DNA of 64,000 nt from Roseiarcus sp963813555. Lineage in GTDB: Bacteria > Pseudomonadota > Alphaproteobacteria > Rhizobiales > Beijerinckiaceae. Shown piece after piece: positions 25,649 to 34,839 of this stretch (its first letter is position 1; every line of letters begins with the position of its first letter). The translations under genes were made by a program, and so were the position numbers. The notes below the pieces were generated by a model, which was given only the letters and a program-made list of their open reading frames with translations, made no database searches and was not told where the DNA came from. Location: assembly GCA_963813555.1 (NCBI GenBank), contig CAWEZX010000016.1, positions 211,997 to 275,996 of the forward strand. Direction: 5' to 3'.

Positions 25649-28380
25649 CTATTCCCCTTCCTCGTCGTCTCCCGGCTCGCCGATGCGATCCACCGAGACA
25701 ACATGCTCCTCGTCGGCGGTGTCGAACACAATCACCCCCTGCGTCGACCGGCCGGCGATGCGGATGCCGGCGACTGGAACCCGGATGAGCTGGCCGCCGT
25801 CCGTCACCAGCATGAGCTCGTCGCTCGCTTCCACCGGGAACGAGGCGACGAGCGCGCCGTTGCGAGCGTTGACCGCCATCGCGACGATGCCTTTGCCGCC
25901 GCGCCCGGTAACGCGATATTCGAACGAAGACGTCCGCTTGCCGTAGCCGTTCTCGGATATTGTGAGGATGACTTGTTCGGCCGCGCGCATCACTTCGAAA
26001 CGCTCGGGCTCCAACGTGCTTGCGCTATTCGGCTCCGCGCCGTTTTCGTCTTCGCTCTCGGCGGCGCCTTCGGCTTCGCCCGCCTCGCCCTCGGTCGCCC
26101 GACGCTGCTTGAGATAGGCGACGCGCTCCTCGGCGGTCACATCGATTGATCTGAGGATCGCGAGCGAGATCACGCTGTCGCCCTCGGCGAGCGCGACGCC
26201 GCGCACGCCCATCGAATCGCGGCCCTTGAACACGCGCACGTCATCGACGGGAAAGCGGATGCACTGACCTCGCGCGGTGGTCAGCAGTACGTCGTCCTTG
26301 TCGGAGCAGATCTGCACGTCGACGATCCGCTCGCCTTCGTCGATCCGCATCGCGATCTTGCCGGCGCGATTCACCTGGGCGAAGTCGCTGAGCTTGTTGC
26401 GTCGGACCGTGCCGCGCGTGGTGGCGAACATCACGTCGAGCGCCTCCCAGCTCTCTTCGTCCTCCGGTAAGGCCATGATGGTGGTGATGCGTTCGTCCTG
26501 CTCGAGGGGCAACAGGTTCACGAGCGCCTTGCCCCGCGCCTGCGGCGCCGCCAACGGCAAACGCCAGACCTTTTCCTTGTAGACCTGTCCCGTCGACGAG
26601 AAGAACAGCACCGGCTGGTGCGTCGAGGCGACGAACAGCCGGGCGACGAAATCCTCGTCGCGCGTCGCCATCGCGCCGCGTCCCTTGCCGCCGCGCCTTT
26701 GCGCGCGGTAGGTCGTGAGCGGGGCGCGCTTGATGTAGCCGCCATGGCTCACCAGCACGACCATGTCCTCACGCTGGATGAGGTCTTCGTCCTCCATGTC
26801 GGCGTCGCTGTCGAGGAGCACGGTGCGGCGCGGAATGGCGAAGTCGGTCTTCACCTTGACGAGCTCGTCGCGGATGATGCCCATCAGCCGCGCGCGCGAG
26901 CTCAGGATGTCGAGATAATCGGCGATCTCCACCGCCAGCCGGTTGAGCGCCTCGGCGATCTCGTCGCGGCCAAGCGCGGTCAAGCGCGCGAGGCGCAATT
27001 CCAGGATCGCGCGCGCTTGCGCTTCCGAGAGCCGAATGGCGCCGTCGGCGTCAAGCGCGTGGCGCGGATCGGCGATCAGCGTGATGAGGGGCGCCATATC
27101 GCGCGCCGGCCACACCCGCTCCATCAGCGACGTTCGCGCGGTCGCCGAATCGGGAGAGGTCCGGATGAGACGGATCACCTCGTCGATGTTGGCGACCGCG
27201 ATCGCGAGGCCAACCTGGATGTGGGCGCTGTCGCGCGCTTTGTTGAGCAGATGTTTGGTCCGCCGCGTGACGACTTCCTCGCGGAAGTCGACGAACGCGC
27301 GCAGCATGTCGGTCAGCGTCAGCATCTCCGGCCGACCGCCGTTCAACGCGATCATGTTGGCGCCGAAGCTCGATTGCAGGGCGGTGAAGCGCCAGAGCTG
27401 GTTGAGCACCACGTCGGCGACCGCGTCGCGCTTGATCTCGATGACGATGCGCATGCCGTCGCGATCGGACTCATCGCGCAGATCGGAGATGCCCTCGACT
27501 CGCTTCTCGCGGACGAGTTCCGCTATGCGCTCGATCAGTGTCGCCTTGTTGACCTGGTAGGGGATCTCGCTGACAATCAGCGCCTCGCGATCCTTGCGCA
27601 ACTCTTCGATCGCGACCTTGGCGCGCATGATGATCGAGCCGCGGCCGGTCGCGTAAGCGGCGCGGATGCCGGCGCGCCCGAGGATGGAGCCGCCGGTCGG
27701 GAAGTCGGGCCCGGGAATGAGCTCGAGCAATTCGTCGAGCGTGATGTCCGGCTTGTCCATAAAAGCAAGAACGGCGTCGATTGTCTCGCCGAGATTGTGC
27801 GGCGGGATGTTGGTGGCCATGCCGACTGCGATGCCGCCGGCGCCGTTGACGAGCAGGTTGGGAAAGCGCGCCGGCAGGACGACGGGCTCTTCTTCCTTGT
27901 CGTCATAGTTTGGCTTGAAATCGACGGTGTCGTTCTCGAGATCGTCGAGCAAAGGAATCGCGACCGGCGCGAAGTTCTCGCTTCGGTGTAGCGCTGCGCC
28001 GCGGGCGGGTCGCCGTCGACCGAACCGAAATTGCCTTGCCCGTCGATGAGCGGGGCGCTCATCGAGAAGTCCTGGGCCATACGAACGAGGGCGTCGTAGA
28101 CCGCAAGCTCGCCGTGCGGATGATACTTACCGATCACGTCGCCGACGGTGCGCGCCGACTTGTTGTAGGGACGCTCGGGGGTGAAGTTCAGTTCACGCAT
28201 CGCATAGAGAATGCGCCTGTGCACGGGCTTCAGACCGTCGCGAACGTCGGGCAGGGCGCGGCTCACGATCACGCTCATCGCGTAATCGAGATAGCTGCGT
28301 TTCATTTCGTCGAGGATCGAGACGGGTTTGATGTCAGCCGGCCCGCCGGGCGCGGGTCGCTCGTCAACAATGTCAGGCAA
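25649..28380 (-). CDS. gyrA: DNA gyrase subunit A (apparent frameshift)
   Basis: The type II topoisomerase breakage-reunion subunit, about 910 aa in total. The 5' part (28380 to about 27975) runs from LDYAMSVIVSRALPDVRDGL to AAQRYTEAR, which holds the active-site Tyr. The 3' part continues from VAIPLLDDLENDTVDF to the end. Between them the frame breaks within 27970-27980: removing two bases would give TEARLAPVAIPLL. The C-terminal beta-pinwheel contains the GyrA box QRRGGKG, which excludes ParC. The resistance-determining region reads HPHGELAVYDALVRM, with Leu at the position of E. coli Ser83. Because gyrA is essential, a sequence error or a second copy elsewhere is likelier than a true null. 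The residue before RYTE is Gln where Met is usual. Confidence 0.88.
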
Positions 28381-28789
28381 TGGGAAGGAATCCTTGACGC
28401 AGACCGCGCCGCGAAAGTTTAGCCGATTTCAACCGCGCGCGCCAGTAGGGCAGGGCGTGGCGCGCCAATATATTCTGGCGAGATTTCAATATGTTATCGA
28501 AAATCGCCGGCGTCAAGGGGCACCGCGACAGCGAGCGGGCCTTGAGTCGGCCCGCCAGCCGGAAAAACGAATGGCGGAGACGGCCTTGTTCAGCGTCATC
28601 CATGCTCGCGCTCATCCGCCGGTCAGCGCTCAGTCTGCTCAGGCCTTGACGCCAGCGGAATGAGAACGATCCAACACCTGCGTTCTCAATAGAGAGCCCA
28701 TTATTCCGGAGCGAGAATGTCGTCCGACGAATTGCCCTCCGACCAAATAAGGGAGCCGAAGCCGCTTCGGCTCCTGATTGTGGACATCA
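28381..28789. other. intergenic region upstream of gyrA
   Basis: About 400 bp between the gyrA start and the stop of the LacI-type gene. It should contain the gyrA promoter; an AT-rich patch AATATATTCTGGCGAGATTTC lies near 28468-28488. No convincing ORF, repeat or RNA gene was found. Confidence 0.4.
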
Positions 28790-29809
28790 TCATCCGGGCC
28801 GGGCCGTAAGCGGAGCGCAGCTGTCTCCGACCACGAGCGCGGAGGGAAACACGACCCTTCGCTGCTGGGTGATGTCGCTGCGCTTGATCCGGTCCATGAG
28901 GAGACGAACCGACTCGTTGACCATCTCGACAATCGGATGTTCGGAGCGCGTCAGGTTTGGCCTTAAGCCGCGGATCCCCGGAATGTTGTCGGTCGAGGCT
29001 ATGGAAACGTCCTCCGGGCAGCGCAGCCCCAGGTCGGCGATGGCGCGCATGACGCCAAGCGCCATAACGCCATTGGCGACATAGAGCGCGGTTGGTCGGA
29101 CGGATCCCATGAAAAGGTCGCGGGCCGCCGAATAGGCGACCTCCTCGCGAAACTCGCCGGACCGCGTGAAACGAGGCTCGAGCGTCAGGCCCTTGGCGCT
29201 CAGCGCGGCCTGTAGACCGTCGGTGCGGTCACGCCCTGTGCTCAGGTGGTTCGGCCCCAGGATGGCGCCGATACGCCTGTGGCCGAGATCGATGAGATAG
29301 CTCGTCGCCTGATAGCTCGCCGAGAAATTGTCGATGGTCACCGCGTCGAGCTGTTCATCCTCCAGGGTACGGCCGAAAAGCACCGTCGGCAGGATCGGGG
29401 CGCCGGAGTCGCGGTGAAGACCGACGATGGCGTCGCCAACCGGCACGAGCAGCAGACCCTCGCATTGAAGCGCGCGAACCCGTGCGAGAATGCGCTTCTC
29501 GAGGTCCGGCTTTTCGTCGCTGTTGAAGACCACGAGAGAATGGCCCCACGCGGTTACGGCCGCTTCGGCGGCGCAAACGACGCGGGAATAAAAGGGGTTT
29601 GATAGATCCGCGACGACGAACGCAATCAGTTCGCTATGGCCGCGCCTCAGGTTCCGCGCGAGCTGCGAGGGCGCATAGTCGAGATTGCGGACCGCCTCCA
29701 GTACGCGCGCCTTGAGAGCGGGACTGACGAAGGCCGAGTCATTGAGCACGGCGGAGACGGTCGCGGGCGAAACCCCCGCCACGTTCGCGACGTCCTTGAT
29801 GGTCGCCAT
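28790..29809 (-). CDS. LacI-family transcriptional regulator
   Basis: Repressor of 339 aa. The N-terminal helix-turn-helix and hinge are textbook LacI: ATIKDVANVAGVSPATVSAVLN at residues 2-23, then LDYAPSQLARNLRRGHSELIAFVV. The rest is a periplasmic-binding-protein fold effector domain (DLSNPFYSRVVCAAE, IDLGHRRIGAILGP, IASTDNIPGIRGLRPNLT). It is divergent from a sugar ABC operon, with 181 bp between the starts. A CG-centred dyad in that gap is the likely operator, so it probably represses the operon until the imported sugar or its derivative binds. ATG at 29809 was chosen over a start 15 codons earlier. Confidence 0.92.
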   Translation of the reverse strand: MATIKDVANVAGVSPATVSAVLNDSAFVSPALKARVLEAVRNLDYAPSQLARNLRRGHSELIAFVVADLSNPFYSRVVCAAEAAVTAWGHSLVVFNSDEKPDLEKRILARVRALQCEGLLLVPVGDAIVGLHRDSGAPILPTVLFGRTLEDEQLDAVTIDNFSASYQATSYLIDLGHRRIGAILGPNHLSTGRDRTDGLQAALSAKGLTLEPRFTRSGEFREEVAYSAARDLFMGSVRPTALYVANGVMALGVMRAIADLGLRCPEDVSIASTDNIPGIRGLRPNLTRSEHPIVEMVNESVRLLMDRIKRSDITQQRRVVFPSALVVGDSCAPLTARPG

Positions 29810-29949
29810 CAGCTCTAGCGAATCGATTCGGCAGATTTTGCGAAATGCATGCACCGTCCTCCCACAAGCGATCCGCCCGGCGTTTGTGGCTACTTTAAGA
29901 GAACTCCGGTCGCTTTTCTACTTGCGCTGACCCCCCGATTGCGCGAGCT

Positions 29950-29967
29950 TGGCGAAACGGTTCGCCA
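29950..29967. promoter_or_regulatory. putative LacI-family operator
   Basis: TGGCGAAACGGTTCGCCA, an 18-bp dyad with 8 of 9 pairs matching and a central CG, the hallmark of LacI/GalR operators. It lies 23 bp upstream of the ATG of the sugar-binding-protein gene, within the probable leader, and in the intergenic space shared with the divergent regulator gene. Confidence 0.72.
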
Positions 29968-29990
29968 TTATCACTTCGAGGGAGGAATGA

Positions 29991-30926
29991 ATGAAACCAG
30001 CAGCGATCTGCGTCGCTTTCGCGGTGGCGACGATGTCTTCGGCGGCGATGGCCGAACAGCCGCTCGTCGGGATCGTCTCGATCTCCGCGACCGAGGCCAA
30101 CAACGCCCGCTATATCGCCGGCGCGCAGGCCGCCGCGAAAGACGTCGGCTGGCAGGTCTCCGTCATCGATGCAGCGGGCAACGCGGATCAGGCTAACGCC
30201 GCCATTCAGAACTTTGCCCAGCGCGGCGCGGCCGCGATCGTCGACATGGTCTTTCCCTATTCCTCGATCGGCGCCGGGCTCGATGCGGCGAAGCGGGCGA
30301 AAATCCCGGTCGTGACCTGGGGCGGCGGTCTCGGGGGCGGCGTCGCCGCGACCAATGGGTCGGGCGGCCCTATGGTCGTGCCGGTCAACGAGCTCATGCT
30401 CAAGACCATGGGCGGCAAGGGCGCCATTCTCGCGCTGACCTATCACACCGGCGAAGTCTGCCGGAACCGCGAGGTCGAGCTTGACAAGGCGCTCGCCGAC
30501 CATACCGACATCAAGGTGACGAAGAACGAGGTCCGCATTCCCGGCTATTTCGAGGACGGCGCCCAATACGCCAACGCCTGGCTGGCCTCTCATCCGGCGG
30601 GCAAGGAGAGCCTGGCGATCTGGGGCTGCTGGGACGATCCGGCGATCGGAGCGATTGGCTCGTTGCGGGCGCAGGACCGCAAGGACGTCAAGGTCTATGG
30701 GGTCAACGGCAACGCGCAGGCGCTCGAGAACATCAAAAAGGGCTTCATGACCGCGACTGCGTGGCAGGACAGCTATACCGAGGGCCACAACATGATCACG
30801 CTTCTGCCCGATATCGTGAAGGCTGGAGCGGCTTGGACCCCAAAGGCGGTCGAAGTGCCGGCGATTTTGGTGACTTCCGACAATATCGAGAAGTTCCTGA
30901 CGGAGCATCCTGCTGCGATCAAGTGA
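29991..30926 (+). CDS. sugar ABC transporter substrate-binding protein
   Basis: Periplasmic binding protein of 311 aa (Peripla_BP_4). The signal peptide is MKPAAICVAFAVATMSSAAMA; the mature protein begins EQPLVGIVSISATEANNARYI. Conserved parts include QVSVIDAAGNADQANAAIQNFAQRG, GKGAILALTYHTGEVCRNRE and LAIWGCWDDPAIGAIG. A strong GGAGG ends 5 bp before the ATG; another ATG four bases earlier is out of frame. It is first in an operon of binding protein, ATPase, permease and lactonase, divergent from a LacI-type regulator. Low similarity to the binding protein at 1921 suggests a different ligand. Confidence 0.93.
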   Translation: MKPAAICVAFAVATMSSAAMAEQPLVGIVSISATEANNARYIAGAQAAAKDVGWQVSVIDAAGNADQANAAIQNFAQRGAAAIVDMVFPYSSIGAGLDAAKRAKIPVVTWGGGLGGGVAATNGSGGPMVVPVNELMLKTMGGKGAILALTYHTGEVCRNREVELDKALADHTDIKVTKNEVRIPGYFEDGAQYANAWLASHPAGKESLAIWGCWDDPAIGAIGSLRAQDRKDVKVYGVNGNAQALENIKKGFMTATAWQDSYTEGHNMITLLPDIVKAGAAWTPKAVEVPAILVTSDNIEKFLTEHPAAIK

Positions 30927-30940
30927 GGGTTGGCCTCCCG

Positions 30941-32489
30941 ATGGAGGATAGCGTGACGGGGACGCCTTCGGCGCCCCCGCTCGTGTCTGCGATCGGGATT
31001 TGCAAAGCCTATGGAGGCGCCCACGCGCTGCGCGGCGCTACCCTGACCATTCTGCCCGGCGAGAACTCATGGCCTCGTGGGCGCGAACGGCGCCGGCAAG
31101 TCGACCCTGATCCGCATCCTTGCCGGCCTGACGGCGCCGGACGCCGGAGAGCTTCTCGTCGACGGCAAGCCTGTCGTCATCGACACTCCGCACGCCGCCA
31201 ACGAACTCGGCATGAGCTTCATTCATCAGGAACTCGCCTTCGTTCCCGGAATGACAGTGCTCGAGAACGTCATGCTGGGACTGCCGAAGAAGACGCGCTT
31301 CGGCATCGTCGACTGGCGGGCCATTGCGGGGGAGGTGAAGCCGATCGCCGAACGCGTCGGGGTCAAGGCCGCCTTGGGCGCAAGCGCCAAGGGCCTGTCC
31401 ACCGCCGAGAACTGGCTCGTCAACATCACGCGCGCGCTCGTCCGCAAGTCCCGGCTCATTGTGATGGACGAGCCGACAGCGGCGCTGTCGGCGGCCGAAA
31501 GCGAGCGGCTGTTCGCCATCGTGCGTGACCTGCACAAGTCCGGTGTCGCAGTGCTCTATGTCTCGCACAGGCTTGACGAGATTCTCAACCTCTGCCAGCG
31601 CGTCACGGTGTTTCGCGACGGGCGGTCGGTCTCGGAACTCGCTGGGCCAACGCTGACGCGTTCCGCTCTGGTCGAGGCCATCGTGGGGGGCTCGATCGAA
31701 GCGCAGCCGAAGCGTGCGGCCTCCGCAGCAACCGGTCCAATCATTCTGTCCGCTCGCGCGTTGCGCCGGGCGCCGAAAGTCATGGACGCGAGCTTCGATC
31801 TTCATGCGGGCGAGGTGCTCGGGCTCGGGGGACTGGTCGGCGCGGGACGAACGGAGCTGGCGCGGCTCGTCTTTGGCGCGGATCGGGCTGACGCCGGCGC
31901 GATGCTGCTGGCCGGACGGCCTTATGCGCCGAAAAAGCCTGCTGAAGCGGTCAGGGCAGGGGTAGGCTTCGTGCCCGAAGAGCGCAGGGCCGAGGGTCTC
32001 ATTCTGACGAAGAGCGTCGCTTTCAATCTGAGCCTGGCAAATCTCCGCTCCCTGATTGTTTCACCCGCTTTGCCTTTCATCAGCGGCAGCCGGCGCCGCA
32101 GCCTTGCAGATCGCGTCATCCGCGACCTCGCGGTCAAGACGGCGAGCGCCGACACGCCGGTGGGACAGCTTAGCGGCGGCAACCAGCAGAAGGTGCTGAT
32201 CGGGCGGTGGCTCCAGTCAAAGCCGAAGGCGCTGATCCTCGACGAGCCGACACGCGGCGTCGATGTCGGGGCGCGCGGAGAAATTCACCGCTTGATTCGC
32301 GGGCTTGCGCAGGCCGGCGCGGCGGTGATGGTCGTATCGTCCGAACCGGACGAATTGCCGGACCTATGCGACCGCGTGCTGGTGATGGCCGAGGGACGAA
32401 TCGTGGCCGAGCTTTCCGGCGCCGCGTTGAACAGACAGGGGATCGTTGCGGCCAGTTACGCCACGGCGCACGATCGGAGCAGGTCATGA
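30941..32489 (+). CDS. sugar ABC transporter ATP-binding protein (RbsA-like, apparent frameshift)
   Basis: Two-domain sugar-import ATPase, about 515 aa when the frame is repaired. The first frame starts at ATG 30941 and reaches ATLTILPGE; the second resumes HGLVGANGAGKSTLIRILAG (Walker A). One extra base in GAGAACTCATGG at 31061-31070 separates them. Domain 1 continues with the degenerate signature STAENWLVNITRALVRKS and Walker B LIVMDEPTAAL; domain 2 has GLVGAGRTELARLV, LSGGNQQKVLIGRWL and ALILDEPTRGVDVG. The degenerate first signature and RTEL-type second Walker A are normal for RbsA/MglA. Its stop overlaps the permease start (ATGA). The single-base break in an otherwise intact operon points to sequence error. 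Confidence 0.86.
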
Positions 32490-33493
32490 GCGAAACGTCG
32501 ATCGTATCGCGCCGCCTCTCGCCGCGCGTGAGGAACGGCCTCGCCATTTTCGCCCGCTACGCGACGATCATCGGGCTCGCGCTGATGATCGTGGTCTTCT
32601 CCATTCTTTCGCCCGACGCTTTCCCGACCTTCAACAACTTCATCAATGTGCTCAATCAGGCTTCGCTGGCGACGATCATCGCGGGCGGTCTGACGCTTGC
32701 CGTCATCGTTGGCGAACTGGACCTGTCGATCGGCTATGCGGCCAGTTTGCATGGCGTTCTGGTGACCGGACTGATTGTGCACGACAAGCTGCCGATCGCG
32801 CTCGCCATCATCATCGTTCTCGCGCTCGGGGCGCTCATCGGCGTGGTCAATGGCCTTATTGTCACAAAACTCAGGGTGAATTCGGTCATCGCCACGCTCG
32901 GCGTGGGCACGATCATCGTCGGCCTCGCTTTCGCCTATTCCTCTGGCGTTCCCATCGTTGCGGGGGTGCCCGAAGGGTTTCTTCAATTGTCGCTCGGGCG
33001 CTGGCTCCTCGGCATACCCAATCCGATCATCGTCATGGCAATTGTTGTTGTCGCCCTCTGGGTGCTGGTTGAGCGGACGGCGATCGGCCAGGAGATTCAG
33101 GCTGTGGGCGGCAATCCGATCGCTGCGCGCCTCGCGGGCGTGAGCGTCGACCGCATCAAGATTCTCGGCTTCGTCATCTCGGCCGTCTGCGCCGCGCTGA
33201 CTGGCGCGTTGCTCGCCTCGCGCCTCGGCAGCGGCACCACAAGCGCAGCCGATTCATACCTTCTCACCGCCTTCGCCGCCGTGTTCCTCGGATCGGCGAC
33301 CCTTCGCGACGGCGAATTCCACGTGCTCGGGACTTTTATCGGCACGTTGATCATCGTTTTTGGCTTCAACGGCCTCAACATTTTCGGCGCGCCGACCTTC
33401 TCTCAATATGTCTTCCAGGGCGCAATTCTGATCGTCGCGGTTGCACTCTCGAAGTCTGGGACGAATGTTGGCCGAGAGCTGAGGAGAGCATGA
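32486..33493 (+). CDS. sugar ABC transporter permease
   Basis: RbsC-family inner-membrane permease of 335 aa with around ten helices. It begins MSETSIVSRRLSPRVRNGLA and includes the conserved ITGGLTLAVIVGELDLSIGYAAS-type loop (here IAGGLTLAVIVGELDLSIG), VVNGLIVTKLRVNSVIATLG and TAFAAVFLGSATLRDGEFH. The start ATG at 32486 overlaps the ATPase stop by 4 bp and its own stop overlaps the lactonase start by 4 bp, indicating tight translational coupling through the operon. Confidence 0.93.
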   Translation: MSETSIVSRRLSPRVRNGLAIFARYATIIGLALMIVVFSILSPDAFPTFNNFINVLNQASLATIIAGGLTLAVIVGELDLSIGYAASLHGVLVTGLIVHDKLPIALAIIIVLALGALIGVVNGLIVTKLRVNSVIATLGVGTIIVGLAFAYSSGVPIVAGVPEGFLQLSLGRWLLGIPNPIIVMAIVVVALWVLVERTAIGQEIQAVGGNPIAARLAGVSVDRIKILGFVISAVCAALTGALLASRLGSGTTSAADSYLLTAFAAVFLGSATLRDGEFHVLGTFIGTLIIVFGFNGLNIFGAPTFSQYVFQGAILIVAVALSKSGTNVGRELRRA

Positions 33494-34329
33494 TGGCAGA
33501 GCCTGCGACCTGGAACGTGTATGTGATGGAGTATGCGCGTTCCAAAAATCAGCCGTGGGTCGACCTCATCAGCGGGATGTATCGCGACGGGGTCATGGAT
33601 CTGCCCTTTTCTTTCATCTTCGCTCAGCGAGGCGAAGATCGCGTCCTCATCGATACCGGCTTCATGCAGGACGATCATGGTTCAAGCTTTCCGCGCAAGT
33701 TCGGCATCCCGACCTGGATCTCGCCGCTGCGGATGCTGGCCGAGATTGGTGTGCACGCGGACGCGATCAACGCGATCGTTCTTACCCACGCGCATTTCGA
33801 CCACATGGGGTCGATCGCGGAATTTCCCAATGCACATATTTACATCCAGAAGAGCGAACTCCTCTCATGGTACGAAGCCTTTGCGCTGCCGAAGCGTTTC
33901 AGCCACCTGACCGCGATCGTCGATCCGGACAATATGCGCACGGCTCTCGACGCCTCGATCGCCCATCGGGTCACGCTGATCGACGGCGACAGGAACGATG
34001 TGCTGCCCGGGATTCATGTGAGGCTCGGCAGCGGTCACACGATTGGGCAACAGTTCGTCATTCTGGAGACCGCTGCGGGACGATGGGTCATTTCAGGCGA
34101 CTGCGTCTATTCCCGCCGTCAATTCACTGGCCACAATAATGACGGCGTCTATGTTCCGCTCAACAATGCGACCGGCAGCGTCTGGGAGCAGCTCAAGACG
34201 ATCGACAAGATGAACGTCGAACTCGGAGGCGACCTGTCGCGACTCGTCGTCTTGCACGATATCGAGCGCTGGAAGGGCCTGCCAGTCGTCAAGGAGCTCG
34301 AGGGCTTTCGGATCGTCAAAGTCGCATGA
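33490..34329 (+). CDS. metallo-beta-lactamase-fold hydrolase (N-acyl homoserine lactonase-like)
   Basis: Dinuclear-metal hydrolase of 279 aa. The HxHxDH motif is THAHFDHMGS (first His near residue 101); further ligands fit the His of GSGHTIGQQ, the Asp of VISGDCVYSRRQ and the His of VVLHDIERWK. This set matches the AttM/AiiA lactonase group, which opens acyl-homoserine lactones or gamma-butyrolactone. No signal peptide, so cytoplasmic. It is the last gene of the LacI-controlled sugar-import operon, overlapping the permease by 4 bp. A sugar-lactone substrate is therefore as plausible as a quorum signal. Confidence 0.85.
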   Translation: MMAEPATWNVYVMEYARSKNQPWVDLISGMYRDGVMDLPFSFIFAQRGEDRVLIDTGFMQDDHGSSFPRKFGIPTWISPLRMLAEIGVHADAINAIVLTHAHFDHMGSIAEFPNAHIYIQKSELLSWYEAFALPKRFSHLTAIVDPDNMRTALDASIAHRVTLIDGDRNDVLPGIHVRLGSGHTIGQQFVILETAAGRWVISGDCVYSRRQFTGHNNDGVYVPLNNATGSVWEQLKTIDKMNVELGGDLSRLVVLHDIERWKGLPVVKELEGFRIVKVA

Positions 34330-34410
34330 TCGAGCGTGTGCCTTTTTCCTGTTCAGGAGCCGCCCTGGCGTCCATCCGACGGCCCGACAAAGGGAGGCGA
34401 TCCTGCCCGG

Positions 34411-34557
34411 CTAAATCGAGAGCGCAATCTTTCCGACGAGGCCGGCGAGAATCAGGCAGCCGCTAAGGCGATGACTGGCGCCCTCGTCGGCGAGGAAGAG
34501 GCGACCGAAGCCGATCAGTCCGGCGAGCGTCACAGCGACCTGAAAAGTGGTGTTCAT
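34411..34557 (-). CDS. small hydrophobic protein, 48 aa
   Basis: Short reading frame on the minus strand: ATG at 34557, stop TAG at 34411. It encodes two hydrophobic segments, FQVAVTLAGLIGFGRLFLA and LSGCLILAGLVGKIALSI, joined by a short polar loop DEGASHR. GGGGAC lies about 8 bp upstream of the ATG as a possible ribosome site. It resembles small two-helix membrane proteins; no family recognised. It lies convergent to the lactonase gene. The codon pattern and clean amphipathic layout favour a real gene, but this rests on inspection only. Confidence 0.5.
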   Translation of the reverse strand: MNTTFQVAVTLAGLIGFGRLFLADEGASHRLSGCLILAGLVGKIALSI

Positions 34558-34839
34558 GATTTGGTCCCCAGCAATCTGAATGCGTTAAAGAGCGCCCTGA
34601 ACCTGCGCGGGCTCTTCGGCCTGCCGGCCATCGGAGCCTTTGTCGGCGCCAAGCGTTCGCAAAGCGTAGGGGAGAAACGAGAACAAATCAAGAATAAATT
34701 GCGCTACGTGTCTGTTTTCATGCCCGCGCCTTCCGTCGCCCCCGACCTCCCGTGCGCCTTTCAACGAACGCGGCGGAATCGCTCGGGACCTTGCGACTCA
34801 TCATTGAGACTGCCATAATGAACCGCGGTCGGTCGTTCT

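Noticed and set aside
26618..27991. 457-aa plus-strand open frame
   Set aside because: Antisense to gyrA, whose conserved protein sequence explains the region.
28373..28615. 80-aa minus-strand frame upstream of gyrA
   Set aside because: Overlaps the gyrA start and is Arg/Leu-rich without recognisable pattern.
34336..34818. 160-aa plus-strand open frame after the lactonase
   Set aside because: Composition not protein-like; the 48-aa minus-strand frame fits better.
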